From contig NZ_PJIZ01000074.1 of assembly GCF_021596505.1 (NCBI RefSeq), positions 1 through 53,142 on the forward strand: 53,142 bases of DNA. The letters run 5' to 3'. Within the stretch, counting starts at the first letter, position 1; every line of letters begins with the position of its first letter. A model generated the notes under the pieces. The model did no database searches. It was not told where the DNA came from and worked only from the letters and a program-made list of their open reading frames with translations. The stretch is from Nostoc sp. CMAA1605. GTDB lineage: Bacteria > Cyanobacteriota > Cyanobacteriia > Cyanobacteriales > Nostocaceae. Shown in pieces: positions 1 through 9,400 of the stretch. The translations under genes were made by a program, and so were the position numbers.

Positions 1-123
1 TTATGCTCAAAAAACTTGGTGGCGTTTTTAATATACAACCACATAGATTGATGAATTCTAGCAATTTAGAGTTTTAGATTTGAAATTGTGAATTGGGATG
101 TTGATTCTGTACTAGCCTAGATG

Positions 124-137
124 TAGATGATCATCTA
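124..137. promoter_or_regulatory. 14-bp perfect palindrome just upstream of a start codon
   Basis: The sequence TAGATGATCATCTA is its own reverse complement and ends four bases before the ATG at 141. It covers the place where a ribosome binding site would sit. It could be an operator or a small structure affecting initiation, but no regulator is identifiable and chance is possible. Confidence 0.3.
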
Positions 138-140
138 GAA

Positions 141-1388
141 ATGTTGGAAAAATTGCTACCTGCAAAAATTGTAGTTATTGGCGGCGGGGCCGCAGGGTTT
201 TTTGGGGCGATCGCCTGTGCGGAAGCTAATCCCCAAGCCCAAGTCACTCTATTAGAAGCCAGTCGTCAACCCTTGGCTAAAGTCCGTATTTCTGGGGGAG
301 GACGCTGTAATGTGACTCATGCTTGTTTTGAACCGCAAGCCCTAGTACAGAATTATCCCAGAGGTGGTAAGGCGTTACGGGGTGCTTTTAGCCGTTTTCA
401 AGCTCAAGATACTGTAGCTTGGTTTACAGCCCACGGAGTCAAACTTAAAACGGAAGCTGATGGCAGAATTTTTCCTATTACAGATAATTCTGAAACTATT
501 GTCGAATGTTTAATGGATACTGCTCAGGCTGAAGGTGTGGAAATTTGGACTGGTGCGGCTGTAGCAGGGGTGAAAAAAGCTGGTGATGAGTTTGAGGTAC
601 TTTTGAGATCAGGGGAAGTGATGAAATGCGATCGCCTGTTATTAGCGACCGGTAGCAGTCACATTGGTTATAAAATTGCTCAAGAGTTGGGACATCACAT
701 CGTTGCGCCAGTTCCATCGTTATTTACATTTAATATTGCTGAAGCCAAACTCCAAGCCTTGGCGGGGATTAGTGTTAACCCTGTACGCTTGCGGTTATAT
801 GTGGAAGAACAGCCAGCACTGGAACAGACAGGGGCTTTACTGATTACCCATTGGGGTGTCAGTGGCCCGGCTGTGCTGAAGCTTTCCGCCTGGGGTGCCA
901 GACTCCTGCACGAACGCCAATATCAAGCCACCTTAATAGTAAATTGGTTGCCGGAACTCACACAAGAACAAGTCAAACAAAAAGTCCTGGCTATCAAGAA
1001 CGAGTGGGGAAAAAAAGCGATCGCGTTGCACCGTGGTGTTGATTTGCCCCATCGTCTCTGGCAATACATAATTAACCGTGTAGGTATCACCACAAATGAC
1101 CGTTGGGCAGAATTACCCAATAAAACTTTAAACTTGTTAGTACAAGAACTGACTCAAGGCAAATACTTTATTAATGGTAAAGGTGTCTTTAAAGAGGAGT
1201 TTGTTACTTGTGGCGGTATAAATCTGTCGGAAATTAACTTTAAAACTATGGAAAGTAAGGTAGTTTCTGGGCTGTATTTTGCTGGGGAAATTCTCGATAT
1301 TGATGGCGTAACTGGAGGATTTAACTTTCAAAGTGCTTGGACAACAGCTTATTTAGCAGGTACAGCTATGGGTATTAGTGATGTTTAG
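141..1388 (+). CDS. NAD(P)/FAD-dependent oxidoreductase, HI0933/BaiN family
   Basis: This 415-residue protein is a flavoprotein of the HI0933 (YhiN/BaiN-like) family. The N-terminus carries the dinucleotide-binding Rossmann motif IGGGAAGFFG near residues 13-22. It is followed by the family signature GGGRCNVTH near residue 52, and by a C-terminal FAD-contact segment ITGG-like (GVTGGFNFQSAW) near residue 390. Length and domain order match full-length members. The physiological substrate is not known for most of the family, so only an oxidoreductase role is claimed. The gene stands alone. A 14-bp palindrome precedes the start and a 56-bp dispersed repeat lies just downstream. Confidence 0.9.
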   Translation: MLEKLLPAKIVVIGGGAAGFFGAIACAEANPQAQVTLLEASRQPLAKVRISGGGRCNVTHACFEPQALVQNYPRGGKALRGAFSRFQAQDTVAWFTAHGVKLKTEADGRIFPITDNSETIVECLMDTAQAEGVEIWTGAAVAGVKKAGDEFEVLLRSGEVMKCDRLLLATGSSHIGYKIAQELGHHIVAPVPSLFTFNIAEAKLQALAGISVNPVRLRLYVEEQPALEQTGALLITHWGVSGPAVLKLSAWGARLLHERQYQATLIVNWLPELTQEQVKQKVLAIKNEWGKKAIALHRGVDLPHRLWQYIINRVGITTNDRWAELPNKTLNLLVQELTQGKYFINGKGVFKEEFVTCGGINLSEINFKTMESKVVSGLYFAGEILDIDGVTGGFNFQSAWTTAYLAGTAMGISDV

Positions 1389-1418
1389 TGATGTCGTATT
1401 ATTTTAAGTTTGTATTAA

Positions 1419-1474
1419 GTTTGTAGTGAGGACTTCAGTCCTCAGAATAAGGGCTTAAGCCCTTACTACAAGCC
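1419..1474. repeat. 56-bp small dispersed palindromic repeat, copy 1
   Basis: The unit starts GTTTGTAGTGAGGACTT, contains two inner palindromes (AGGACTTCAGTCCT and AGGGCTTAAGCCCT), and ends ACTACAAGCC. Its outer arms are also complementary. An equal-length copy lies at 22851-22906 and a half copy at 16579-16604. It resembles the small dispersed repeats known from Nostoc genomes. Here it follows the stop of the flavoprotein gene, where it could fold in the transcript. Confidence 0.8.
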
Positions 1475-1514
1475 AAATGTTTCTATTCTTTGTGACACTT
1501 TCATAAATTCTGAT

Positions 1515-1847
1515 CTATTCATATCTATATTTTCTAGACTTAATCACTTCAATGACATCATCATGACGCTGACCTTCGATGATGTCATTCAAATGAATTT
1601 TGCCATCAATATATTGTAAATGTATGCGCCATCCTGATAACTTATCGATATCAGCACGGTAAATTGCCTGTTTAATTCCCTTCACTTTACGCAGTCTAGT
1701 TTTAGGAAAAGTTCTAGTTCGATGACATTCATTATCTTCCAATTCAGCCAAAGCTTCTAGAAAATCTATTTTGAGATTATCCGGTAAAATCTCCATCGCT
1801 TCATGAATGACACCATGCTCATCTAGAAGGGGTTTAATCTGTGACAT
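1515..1847 (-). CDS. RelE-like toxin-fold small protein
   Basis: This 110-residue protein has the look of a RelE/HigB-type small protein in its C-terminal two thirds. A basic stretch (KTRLRKVKGIKQAIYRAD) is followed by WRIHLQYIDGKI, GQRHDD and a terminal RKYRY, which resembles the beta-sheet core and basic C-terminus of these mRNA interferases. Its ATG shares one base with the TAA stop of the gene upstream at 1847-2233 (TAATG), so the two are translationally coupled. I see no conventional antitoxin beside it. The family assignment rests on motif resemblance only. Confidence 0.55.
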   Translation of the reverse strand: MSQIKPLLDEHGVIHEAMEILPDNLKIDFLEALAELEDNECHRTRTFPKTRLRKVKGIKQAIYRADIDKLSGWRIHLQYIDGKIHLNDIIEGQRHDDVIEVIKSRKYRYE

Positions 1848-2233
1848 TAGCTAGAACTAACCTCAATTTCTTGATGTTTGACGCTAAAGTCTTGGTAAAG
1901 AGACTCGGCTACAGAATTATAGGCTTTGGAAGCATCTTCAGTATTAACGACTCGGAATAATGTAACTACTGTAGTGTCAAAAATTGGATCATCATCAATA
2001 GTCACAATTAATCTGATGTCTTTATCAATGATTAAGGCATAAAGTGAAGAATCATAATCATCACTAAGCTTAATTTCCTTCAATTTAAAAGCTTGTTTAT
2101 CTAAAAATGTTTTATTTTTTGATAGTATTTCAACGTAGCGATTTAATTTCTTAACAATTTTAAACTTTTCTTTATTATTAAATCTCTCTAAATCTCGCTC
2201 AAAATCCTTAGTCGATTCGATAAGTGTGTCCAT
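1847..2233 (-). CDS. Small protein with RelE/ParE-like pattern, first gene of a two-gene cassette
   Basis: This 128-residue protein begins with a TKDFERDLERF segment and has alternating helix and strand character (YDSSLYALIIDKDIRLIVTI, then TVVTLFRVVN). That is reminiscent of RelE/ParE-fold proteins, though weaker than in its partner. It is acidic and lysine-rich, with no DNA-binding antitoxin motif that I can see. It overlaps the downstream gene by one base, so both are likely made from one transcript. It may be a toxin-like homologue or a divergent partner that neutralises the second protein. Function is uncertain. Confidence 0.5.
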   Translation of the reverse strand: MDTLIESTKDFERDLERFNNKEKFKIVKKLNRYVEILSKNKTFLDKQAFKLKEIKLSDDYDSSLYALIIDKDIRLIVTIDDDPIFDTTVVTLFRVVNTEDASKAYNSVAESLYQDFSVKHQEIEVSSS

Positions 2234-2455
2234 TTAACTGATTCCAGAATTGAAATCTTTCACCAATCTCAAATTTAACGTATAACTAGAGTTTTTAGAA
2301 GTATTTAAAGTATATTCATCGACGATATCAATGACATTTATAGATTTGCGACTATAGTTAAGTTTGGTAAGTAAATTATATATGGCGATCGCTTTCGGAA
2401 ATGAGCTTAAATACCCTTGTATTTAGGATAGTTTATCTGTAGCACTCACTTTCTT

Positions 2456-3865
2456 ATGCCAACTAAATTAGCACCACCTTTATTCATCATTTTATTAGGG
2501 CTAGGTCTAACTACGATTTCTGGATGTTCCAAGGCGATAAATTCAGCCGTTGCTCAAAATTCACCCAAACCAGAACCCCAAATCATCGTCCAACCTGGAG
2601 AAGTGCGCCCTTTACCTGGGAAATTAGATAACATTCCTGTATTTAATAGCAACAGCCCAGAATGGATTAAAACTGAGGGCATTTTACTTTCTACCTTCCC
2701 TACAACTAATAAAAAAACCCCAGGCGCACACCTAAATTTCCCTTTTCAGGGACGGTTTGATGTCTTTGCTCACCACTATACTCACACCCCCAAAGATTTA
2801 CAAACTCTATATATAGGCATTATTATTCAGAACCCTGGGAAACAACCTGTAACTGTTGATACTCTACAAGCAGCCAGCTACTTAATGCAAGATGCACCCT
2901 TTGTCACCTTACCCCCTTACCGAGAAAACAATGATGGTAAAGTCTACTCCGGGCCAGGGGCGAGGGCTGTGGCTGATGTGCTGCGGGGTGTGCGCCAAGC
3001 TGACTTTCCTTCTAAGATAGTCATTCCACCAGGACAAAGCCGGATGTTGTTGAATCATCCCATTCCGGTACGAAATCTAGAAAAGCCTATCAATGGTCGG
3101 TCTAGCTTTCTGCGCTTACGAAGTAATGGCAAAGTGTATGCAGCGAGTTTAGCCATGTTTGCCAAGAAAAACGCTGATGGTTCTGACCGCGCCCCAACAC
3201 TGGCGGAATGGCAAGCTTTACTTAATAACGGTAACTTTGCCGGGCCAAGGGATAAAACTCCTACTCCTCCCGACGCTACTAGCGGGGCGTTAATTTATGG
3301 ACGGGTGGCTGGTGTTTCTCAAGGTTCGCAATGGAAAGCAAACTTAGTAGATAACCCCCAAGCCACTACTCTTTCCATTCCACAACCAGGGAAAGGGATT
3401 TCTTATCCTTTAGTGACTTTGCGGGGTGGTCGATTGGGTACTGGACAAAACCAAACCGCCCAATTGCTGGTACGGTATCCTGATACAGCCTATGAAGCGC
3501 ATGGTAATTATGGCGTGGAATATAATCTCAGTTTGCCTTTAAAGAACAATACCAATCAAACTCAAAAAGTAACAGTTACTTTAGAAACACCTTTAAAAGA
3601 AGACAAATTATCTCAAGGTGGCGTGCGTTTTCGCAAACCATCCCAAGATTTTCCCTTTTTTAGAGGTACGGTAAAGCTGAGTTATTTTGATGACCAAGGA
3701 AAGCAACAAACGCGCTATGTTCATCTCTGGCACAGAACAGGTCAAGTTTTAGAGCCACTAGTACAGTTTGTCATGCCACCTGCTACTAGAAGGAATGTGC
3801 AGATAGACGTGATTTATCCGCCTGATTCTACACCACCCCATGTGTTAACGGTACGAACATTATAA
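2456..3865 (+). CDS. DUF3370 domain protein, probable lipoprotein
   Basis: This 469-residue exported protein belongs to the cyanobacterial DUF3370 family, whose role is unknown. The N-terminus is a hydrophobic signal segment ending in a lipobox-like TISGC near residue 24, which suggests lipid attachment to a membrane. Soon after comes the family-typical run EVRPLPGKLDNIPVFNSNSP. The remainder is beta-rich with many glycine and proline turns and no recognisable catalytic motif. It is monocistronic, with a 220-bp AT-rich upstream region that includes a HIP1-like GCGATCGC near 2384. The DUF3370 call is from recalled family sequence pattern. Confidence 0.75.
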   Translation: MPTKLAPPLFIILLGLGLTTISGCSKAINSAVAQNSPKPEPQIIVQPGEVRPLPGKLDNIPVFNSNSPEWIKTEGILLSTFPTTNKKTPGAHLNFPFQGRFDVFAHHYTHTPKDLQTLYIGIIIQNPGKQPVTVDTLQAASYLMQDAPFVTLPPYRENNDGKVYSGPGARAVADVLRGVRQADFPSKIVIPPGQSRMLLNHPIPVRNLEKPINGRSSFLRLRSNGKVYAASLAMFAKKNADGSDRAPTLAEWQALLNNGNFAGPRDKTPTPPDATSGALIYGRVAGVSQGSQWKANLVDNPQATTLSIPQPGKGISYPLVTLRGGRLGTGQNQTAQLLVRYPDTAYEAHGNYGVEYNLSLPLKNNTNQTQKVTVTLETPLKEDKLSQGGVRFRKPSQDFPFFRGTVKLSYFDDQGKQQTRYVHLWHRTGQVLEPLVQFVMPPATRRNVQIDVIYPPDSTPPHVLTVRTL

Positions 3866-4036
3866 GTAAGATTCTTGATTAAGATGCACTTGATTCGGCA
3901 CTACAGAGACGTTGCATACAAATAAATTTTTCAGCTAGGCGCGATCGCCCCTCCCTAGTAAAATATGACAAGCGATGCCTACGGCTGGCTGCGCCTACGC
4001 CTATACTCATCATTGCAGCAAATGTCTAGGTTCAAT

Positions 4037-4948
4037 TTAATTAATTCGCGCCTGCAACCAAGCCTGCAAATCAGCGACACTACTAAAATCTAGCAACGCT
4101 TCCCCCAACTCTTCCAGCATTGGTAATTGCAAACCCCCTACCACAGAAAGCACATCTTGGGGAATTTCTCCCAATCGCTTCGTTAATAGTCGGCTAACAA
4201 TATGAGTGAGAGCCTCTCGTCCTTCTTCTCGTCCTTCTTTTCGTCCTTCTTCTCGTCCTTCTTCTCGTCCTTCTTTTCGTCCTTCCTCTAGTCCTTCTTC
4301 CTTGATTTCTCGATAAACTCGTGTTTCCTTCAATGTAATGTCTAACATTGACTCCACCTCCTTTCGACTTAGTTGCTCAAACCGATAAGCGATGATCGTG
4401 GTAATTATTTCAATTATCGCATTGCTGACTGGTGCAGAAGCTTCTTGACGAGTTCTAGTTAATAAATACCGCGCTTGTGATGGGGCTTGTTCTTCCTCTA
4501 CTGTAGTTAATACCATCACCGCCAACCATAAAGGTAAAGAACGAATATCTCCCAACTCATCCAAATATATGCGATGTACTTGGTCGCCGTTGAGTAATGC
4601 ACGATGGGGACGAGTATCACTCTGTTCAATACTTTGTGAGGGGTAGATAATTACTGCTTGCCAATCGCTAAATCGATCGCGGTTGCGGTAAAAATAGAGT
4701 GAAGACTCTGCAAATACTCTTTCATAAAGCTTTTCGTCTTTTTGGAATTGGACTTCACAAAAATAAACAGTCCCAGGAGTTGCATTTTCTGGCGGTAAAA
4801 ATACACCGTCGATTTCAAACTTGGGTTCTTTAACAGCTACCGAGTCGAATTTATATTTGTCTGCATTTTCTGGCGGATTTGTCAATAATTCAAATAATAA
4901 ACTAGGCGATTGTTGAAATATTTTGTAAAAAATCGAATCTCGACGCAT
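4037..4948 (-). CDS. Rpn-family (DUF2887) putative nuclease, copy A
   Basis: This 303-residue protein belongs to the Rpn/DUF2887 group, PD-(D/E)XK-type putative nucleases related to recombination-promoting nucleases. The active-site pattern is visible as FEIDGVF near residue 45 and CEVQFQK near residue 64. The C-terminal third holds a charged run of six EGRKEGRE-type four-residue units (about residues 220-245), then an amphipathic tail. A near-identical paralogue lies at 5111-5962, and the DNA flanking the two is also similar, so they arose by tandem duplication. Copy A is longer mainly because of the expanded EGR tract. Biological function of cyanobacterial members is not established. Confidence 0.8.
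   Translation of the reverse strand: MRRDSIFYKIFQQSPSLLFELLTNPPENADKYKFDSVAVKEPKFEIDGVFLPPENATPGTVYFCEVQFQKDEKLYERVFAESSLYFYRNRDRFSDWQAVIIYPSQSIEQSDTRPHRALLNGDQVHRIYLDELGDIRSLPLWLAVMVLTTVEEEQAPSQARYLLTRTRQEASAPVSNAIIEIITTIIAYRFEQLSRKEVESMLDITLKETRVYREIKEEGLEEGRKEGREEGREEGRKEGREEGREALTHIVSRLLTKRLGEIPQDVLSVVGGLQLPMLEELGEALLDFSSVADLQAWLQARIN
4213..4297 (-). repeat. 12-bp in-frame minisatellite inside Rpn copy A
   Basis: Reading the plus strand, six-base pieces (TCGTCC, TTCTTC or TTCTTT) alternate in about seven 12-bp units. On the coding strand they give the repeating peptide EGRKEGREEGRE. Copy B at 5111-5962 has only about two units at the same place. The tract therefore expands or contracts in whole codon sets without breaking the frame. 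Confidence 0.85.
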
Positions 4949-5110
4949 GAAAGATGGGGTTGGAAATATATCTCAATAATGCTGGGTTAGCCTAGTTTGA
5001 TGGTTGCAGGAGTAGCCATAGCCTGAAGGAAGCATCACTTTCAGTACAATATGAGAAGCGATGCCTACGACTATGATCATCATTGCAGGAGATGTCTGGG
5101 TTCAATCAGC

Positions 5111-5962
5111 TTAACTAATTCGCGCCTGCAACCAAGCCTGCAAATCAGCCACACTGCTAAAATCTAGCAACGCTTCCCCCAACTCTTCCAGCATTGGTAA
5201 TTGCAAACTTCCTACTACAGAAAGCACATCTTGGGGAATTTCTCCCAACCGCTTCGTTAACTGTCGGCTAATCATGTTAGCCATTGCTTCTCGCCCTTCC
5301 TCTCGTCCTTCCTCTTTGATTTCTCGATAAACTCTTGTTTCCTTCAGTGTGATGTCTAACATTGACTCCACCTCCCTTCGACTTAGTTGCTCAAACCGAT
5401 AAGCGATGATCGTGGTAATTATTTCAATTATCGCATTGCTGACTGGTGCAGCAGTTTCTTGACGACTTCTAGTCAATAAATACCGCGCTTGTGATGGAGC
5501 TTGTTCTTCCTCTACTGTAGTTAATACCATCACCGCCACCCATAAAGGTAAAGAACGAATATCTCCCAACTCATCTAAGTATATCCGATGTACTTGGTCG
5601 CCGTTAAGTAATGTGCGATGAGGACGAGTATCACTTTGTTCAATACTCCTTGATGGATAAATAATTACGGCTTGCCAATCGCTAAATCGATCGCGGTTGC
5701 GGTAAAAATAGAGTGAAGATTCGGCAAATACCCTTTCATAAAGCTTTTCATCTTTTTGGAATTGGACTTCACAAAAATAAACAGTCCCAGGAGTTTCATT
5801 TTCTGGTGGTAAAAAAACCCCATCAATTTCAAATTTAGGTTCTTTAACAGCTACCGAGTCAAATTTATATTTGTCTGCATTTTCTGGCGGATTTGTCAAT
5901 AGCTGAAATAATAAACTCGGCGATTGTTGAAATATTTTGTAAAAAATTGAATCTCGGCGCAT
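5111..5962 (-). CDS. Rpn-family (DUF2887) putative nuclease, copy B
   Basis: This 283-residue protein is a close paralogue of the one at 4037-4948. They are nearly identical through the first 200 residues, including the nuclease-type FEIDGVF and CEVQFQK motifs, and again in the last 40 residues. The main difference is a much shorter EGREEGRE tract and the change of ALTHIVSRLL to AMANMISRQLT after it. The 3' flanks of both genes share a run from AGCGATGCCTACG to the stop codon, which marks the duplicated segment. It is transcribed in the same direction as copy A. Retention of both frames suggests a recent duplication or selection for both. Confidence 0.8.
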   Translation of the reverse strand: MRRDSIFYKIFQQSPSLLFQLLTNPPENADKYKFDSVAVKEPKFEIDGVFLPPENETPGTVYFCEVQFQKDEKLYERVFAESSLYFYRNRDRFSDWQAVIIYPSRSIEQSDTRPHRTLLNGDQVHRIYLDELGDIRSLPLWVAVMVLTTVEEEQAPSQARYLLTRSRQETAAPVSNAIIEIITTIIAYRFEQLSRREVESMLDITLKETRVYREIKEEGREEGREAMANMISRQLTKRLGEIPQDVLSVVGSLQLPMLEELGEALLDFSSVADLQAWLQARIS

Positions 5963-5995
5963 GAAACATTGCTATAAAAATATTCTTAAAATTAT

Positions 5996-6020
5996 GATGC
6001 GTAGGCTATGCCTACGCACG
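5996..6020. repeat. Short palindromic repeat with GCGTAGGC/GCCTACGC arms
   Basis: The sequence GCGTAGGCTATGCCTACGC is an 8-bp inverted repeat around a 3-base loop. Related arms (GATGCCTACG, CTGCGCCTACGC) occur at 3975-4003 and 5059-5071 next to the Rpn genes. This looks like a family of small dispersed repeats common in Nostoc-type genomes. It lies between the stop of the 101-residue gene and Rpn copy B. Confidence 0.6.
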
Positions 6021-6023
6021 AAT

Positions 6024-6329
6024 TTACTTACCGCCGTAGAAAAAAGCGATATCTTTTTCTTTCAGGGGTGCAAAGCCTGCTTCTATCAGCAATTGATCAA
6101 GTTCTGCTTGAGGAATATGTTTTGCACCAATACGGATAATGCGCGATCGCATAGTATTAGATACACCACTACGTTGTCTATTGGCTTCTAGTGCCATAAC
6201 TTTGGTGTAAAGTTCTAGCTTGGCAGTGGGAATGGGTGTACCATCAAAATCGATGCCTTTAGCGATCGCTTCATCAATAGCATCAGCACCTTTGGTAGTA
6301 GCGTTAACTCCTGTAGTGTCAGCAGTCAT
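6024..6329 (-). CDS. Conserved small cyanobacterial protein, unknown function
   Basis: This 101-residue soluble protein has a Thr/Ala-rich start and two probable helical parts: LELYTKVMALEANRQRSG near residues 40-58, and IPQAELDQLLIEAGF near residues 75-90. It ends with an FFYGGK tail. No signal peptide, membrane segment or catalytic motif is visible. It stands downstream of ppc on the same strand, but 155 bp of repeats separate them, so co-transcription is doubtful. The composition is that of a genuine conserved protein, but I do not recognise the family. Confidence 0.65.
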   Translation of the reverse strand: MTADTTGVNATTKGADAIDEAIAKGIDFDGTPIPTAKLELYTKVMALEANRQRSGVSNTMRSRIIRIGAKHIPQAELDQLLIEAGFAPLKEKDIAFFYGGK

Positions 6330-6389
6330 GGTAATTTTTCCTGAAATTTATAGGTATATATTACCAGTGATGCTGACTTAGGGATTGGG

Positions 6390-6480
6390 GAGAGTTAATA
6401 GTCAATAGTCAACAGTCAACAGTCAACAGTAATTGCTTTTGACTAATGACTAATGACTATGGACTAATGACTATTGACTA
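6390..6480. repeat. STRR tract, TCAACAG/ACTAATG-type heptamers
   Basis: The tract is made of heptanucleotide units: GTCAATA and GTCAACA several times, then ACTAATG and ACTATTG variants up to the ppc stop. This is the short tandemly repeated repetitive (STRR) class known from heterocystous cyanobacteria. It fills most of the gap between ppc and the 101-residue gene. Confidence 0.85.
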
Positions 6481-6484
6481 TACA

Positions 6485-9400
6485 TCAACCCGTATTTCTC
6501 ATTCCCGCCGCAATACCGTTGATGGTTAAGAGTGCGCCTCTAAGTAATTCGCCTTTGCTGTAACGTGAATGAATTACACCAGGGGTAGCAATATTTTTCG
6601 ACTGGCGCAGGCGTTTGAGGAGGGAAACTTGGATAAATCCCAGGGGGACGATTGTACCGTTACGTAATTGTACGGAACGTTGCAGTACAGGATCACCGTC
6701 TAATAATCGACCATGTTCAGTGATTTTCAAGACTAAATCTCTAGTGAGGTAGAATTCACTGGCGATTTGCTCAAATACTATCTCAAATCTGGCTTTATCT
6801 TCTGGGTTAGCTAACTCCTGCACGTAGTGACGCGCCATTTGCATATCTACTTTTGCCAAAGTCATTTCGGCTTTGGAAATCACCATTTTGAAGAATGGCC
6901 ATTTCACGTAAAAGTAGCGGAGGAGTTTGAGGTGTTCTTCTGGTTCTTCACTCAAGAACTCTTGTAAGGCTGTCCCGACACCATACCAAGAAGGTAGCAA
7001 AAAGCGGGTTTGTGTCCAGCTAAATACCCAGGGGATAGCGCGGAGACTGCTTAAGTCTTTTTTACCGGAGGGGCGACGGGCGGGACGGGAACTGATTTGG
7101 AGTTGGCTGATTTCTTCGATGGGGGTGACTTGGTGGAAGAAATCAATAAAATCTGGTTGTTCGTAGATTAAAGCACGATAATGCTGTCTGGAGCGTGCTG
7201 CTAATTCTTCCATAATTTCGTTCCAAGGTTCGATATCATCAAACCCTGTCCGTAATAAGCTGGCTTGAATTACCGCCGTGGTGATGGTTTCTAGGTTGTA
7301 TAAAGCCAAGTCCAGTAAGGAGTATTTGGAAGCTAAAACTTCTCCTTGTTCAGTAATTTTGATGCGCCCGTTAATGCTGTGGCCTGGTTGTGCCAAAATC
7401 GCTTCGTGGGCTGGGCCACCACCTCTACCTACAGAACCGCCACGCCCGTGGAAAATCCGCAGGTTTACGCCGTATTCTTCAGCAATTTTCTGGAGGGATT
7501 TTTGGGCTTTGTGAATTTCCCAGTTACTACTTAAAAAGCCAGAGTCTTTGTTGCTGTCAGAATAACCCAGCATCACTTCCTGTAAGTCGGGAGTGAGGGA
7601 AAACGCTTCAGTGGGGAGAGGGAGATGGGGAGAGGGGGGAAGGGCTTCTTGACTACCGTTGAGGGCGGCGTAACCACCTGCTAATAAAGCACGATACAAA
7701 GGTAGTTCAAATAATTGCCGCATAATGCTGCGTGAACGTTGCAAGTCTTCCACTGTTTCAAATAATGGTACAACTTGAATTGTCCCCACGGCGATCGCAG
7801 GGTCAAATAATCTGGCTTCTTTGGCTAACAGCAAAACTTCTAGTACGTCGCTGACTTGGCGACACATACTAATAATGTAGGTTTTGCAGATGTTCACCCC
7901 AAATTCCTGCTGTAGCGATCGCACTATGCGGAAGGTTTTAATGACATCATTAGTTTTGTCGGAAAATGGCAATTCGGCGGAAATTAGAGGGCGACGAGTT
8001 TGCAGTTCACTGGTTAACCACTGTACACGCTGTTCTTCTGTCAGGTCGTTGTAAGATTGGGGCAGAATTTGCAGGTATTCTAGAATCTCATTTAACGCGT
8101 CTGAGTGTCGGGAAGATTCTTGGCGGATATCTAATTGGGTGAGATTAAAGTCAAAAATTTCAACTTGGCAGATGAGATTATCTAATTCCCGACAACTTAG
8201 TCCCGTTTCCGTCAAGTTACGCTGAATTAACCGCAGTTCCGCCAAAAACTCTGCCCCAGAACGATACATAGGGCTATCTTCATTAGTGGGAGTTTCGCCC
8301 TTATATAAAGCCAAATTGCGATCGCAGGTATTTTCCAATCGCTTCAACACATAAGATAGTTTGAGGCGATAGGGTTCTTGGCGATATCTTAAAGCCAATG
8401 CGTCGTAAACTTCGCTTAACTGGGACTGATCTAACTCCAAAGATTCCAGCAAATCTGGTAACACATCACTCCAGTGCATGGAAATACTCAGTAACTCAAT
8501 CAATTGCTTGACTGACTTGATATATCTCTCTAGCACCATTTTGCGCTGATAACAGGCTGTTTGCCAGGTAACTTCCGGTGTCACCGAGGGATTTCCATCC
8601 CTATCTGAACCCACCCAAGAACCAAAGGAACAAAAATCTGTGCTGGGTGGTTCTAACCAAGGAAATGTTTTCCCCAAGGCGTACTTGAAGCGTTTATATA
8701 GTTGGGGAATTCCATCAAATAAAACCTCTTGGAAGTAGTGCAGGGCATAATCTACTTCATCTAACACCGTGGGTTTAAACTGGTGTAATTCATCAGTCCG
8801 CCACCAGAGGCGGATTTCTTCGAGGAGTTTTTCCCGAATTTCTCCAGCTTCCCAAGGATAGCCACCGCCATTATCATTACGTGTTTCTACTGAGTCAAGC
8901 TGCTGTAATAGCTTCACTACTTGGCGTTGTTTATCGCGGATAGTGTGGCGGACAATTTCCGTGGGGTGGGCTGTGAAGACTAGACGGACATCTAATTGGG
9001 AAATGAGGCGTTGAATTTGTTGGGGTGGAACATTCAACTTTTGCAGTAAAGGAAACAGGGCAGCAAAAGTCCCTCTTTGTCTGTTCTGTTCTCTAGAAGA
9101 ACCATTTTTCGCTAGCCAGTCCATACTACCGCCACCATTGAAGATGACATCATCTTCATTTTGGTTAGAGGAGTAGTTGATATTGTGAGAATTTTCCTGT
9201 TGGGGTAATTCTTGTTCGGCTTCAGAATAGCGAGTTAACTGCTGCCGTTGTTCATATTCCTGCTCTATGATGTTGATCAACTGAAAATACAAAGCAAAAC
9301 CCCTTGCTGCGCGGATTGCTTCATTAATATTTAACTGTTCAATCAACTTGACAGCAGAAACAGCTTGGTCTTTTGTAGCTTGTCCCTCTGGTGAACACAA

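Noticed and set aside
6927..7596. Several plus-strand open frames antisense to ppc
   Set aside because: They are shadows of the strongly conserved ppc frame with no ribosome sites or protein-like composition.
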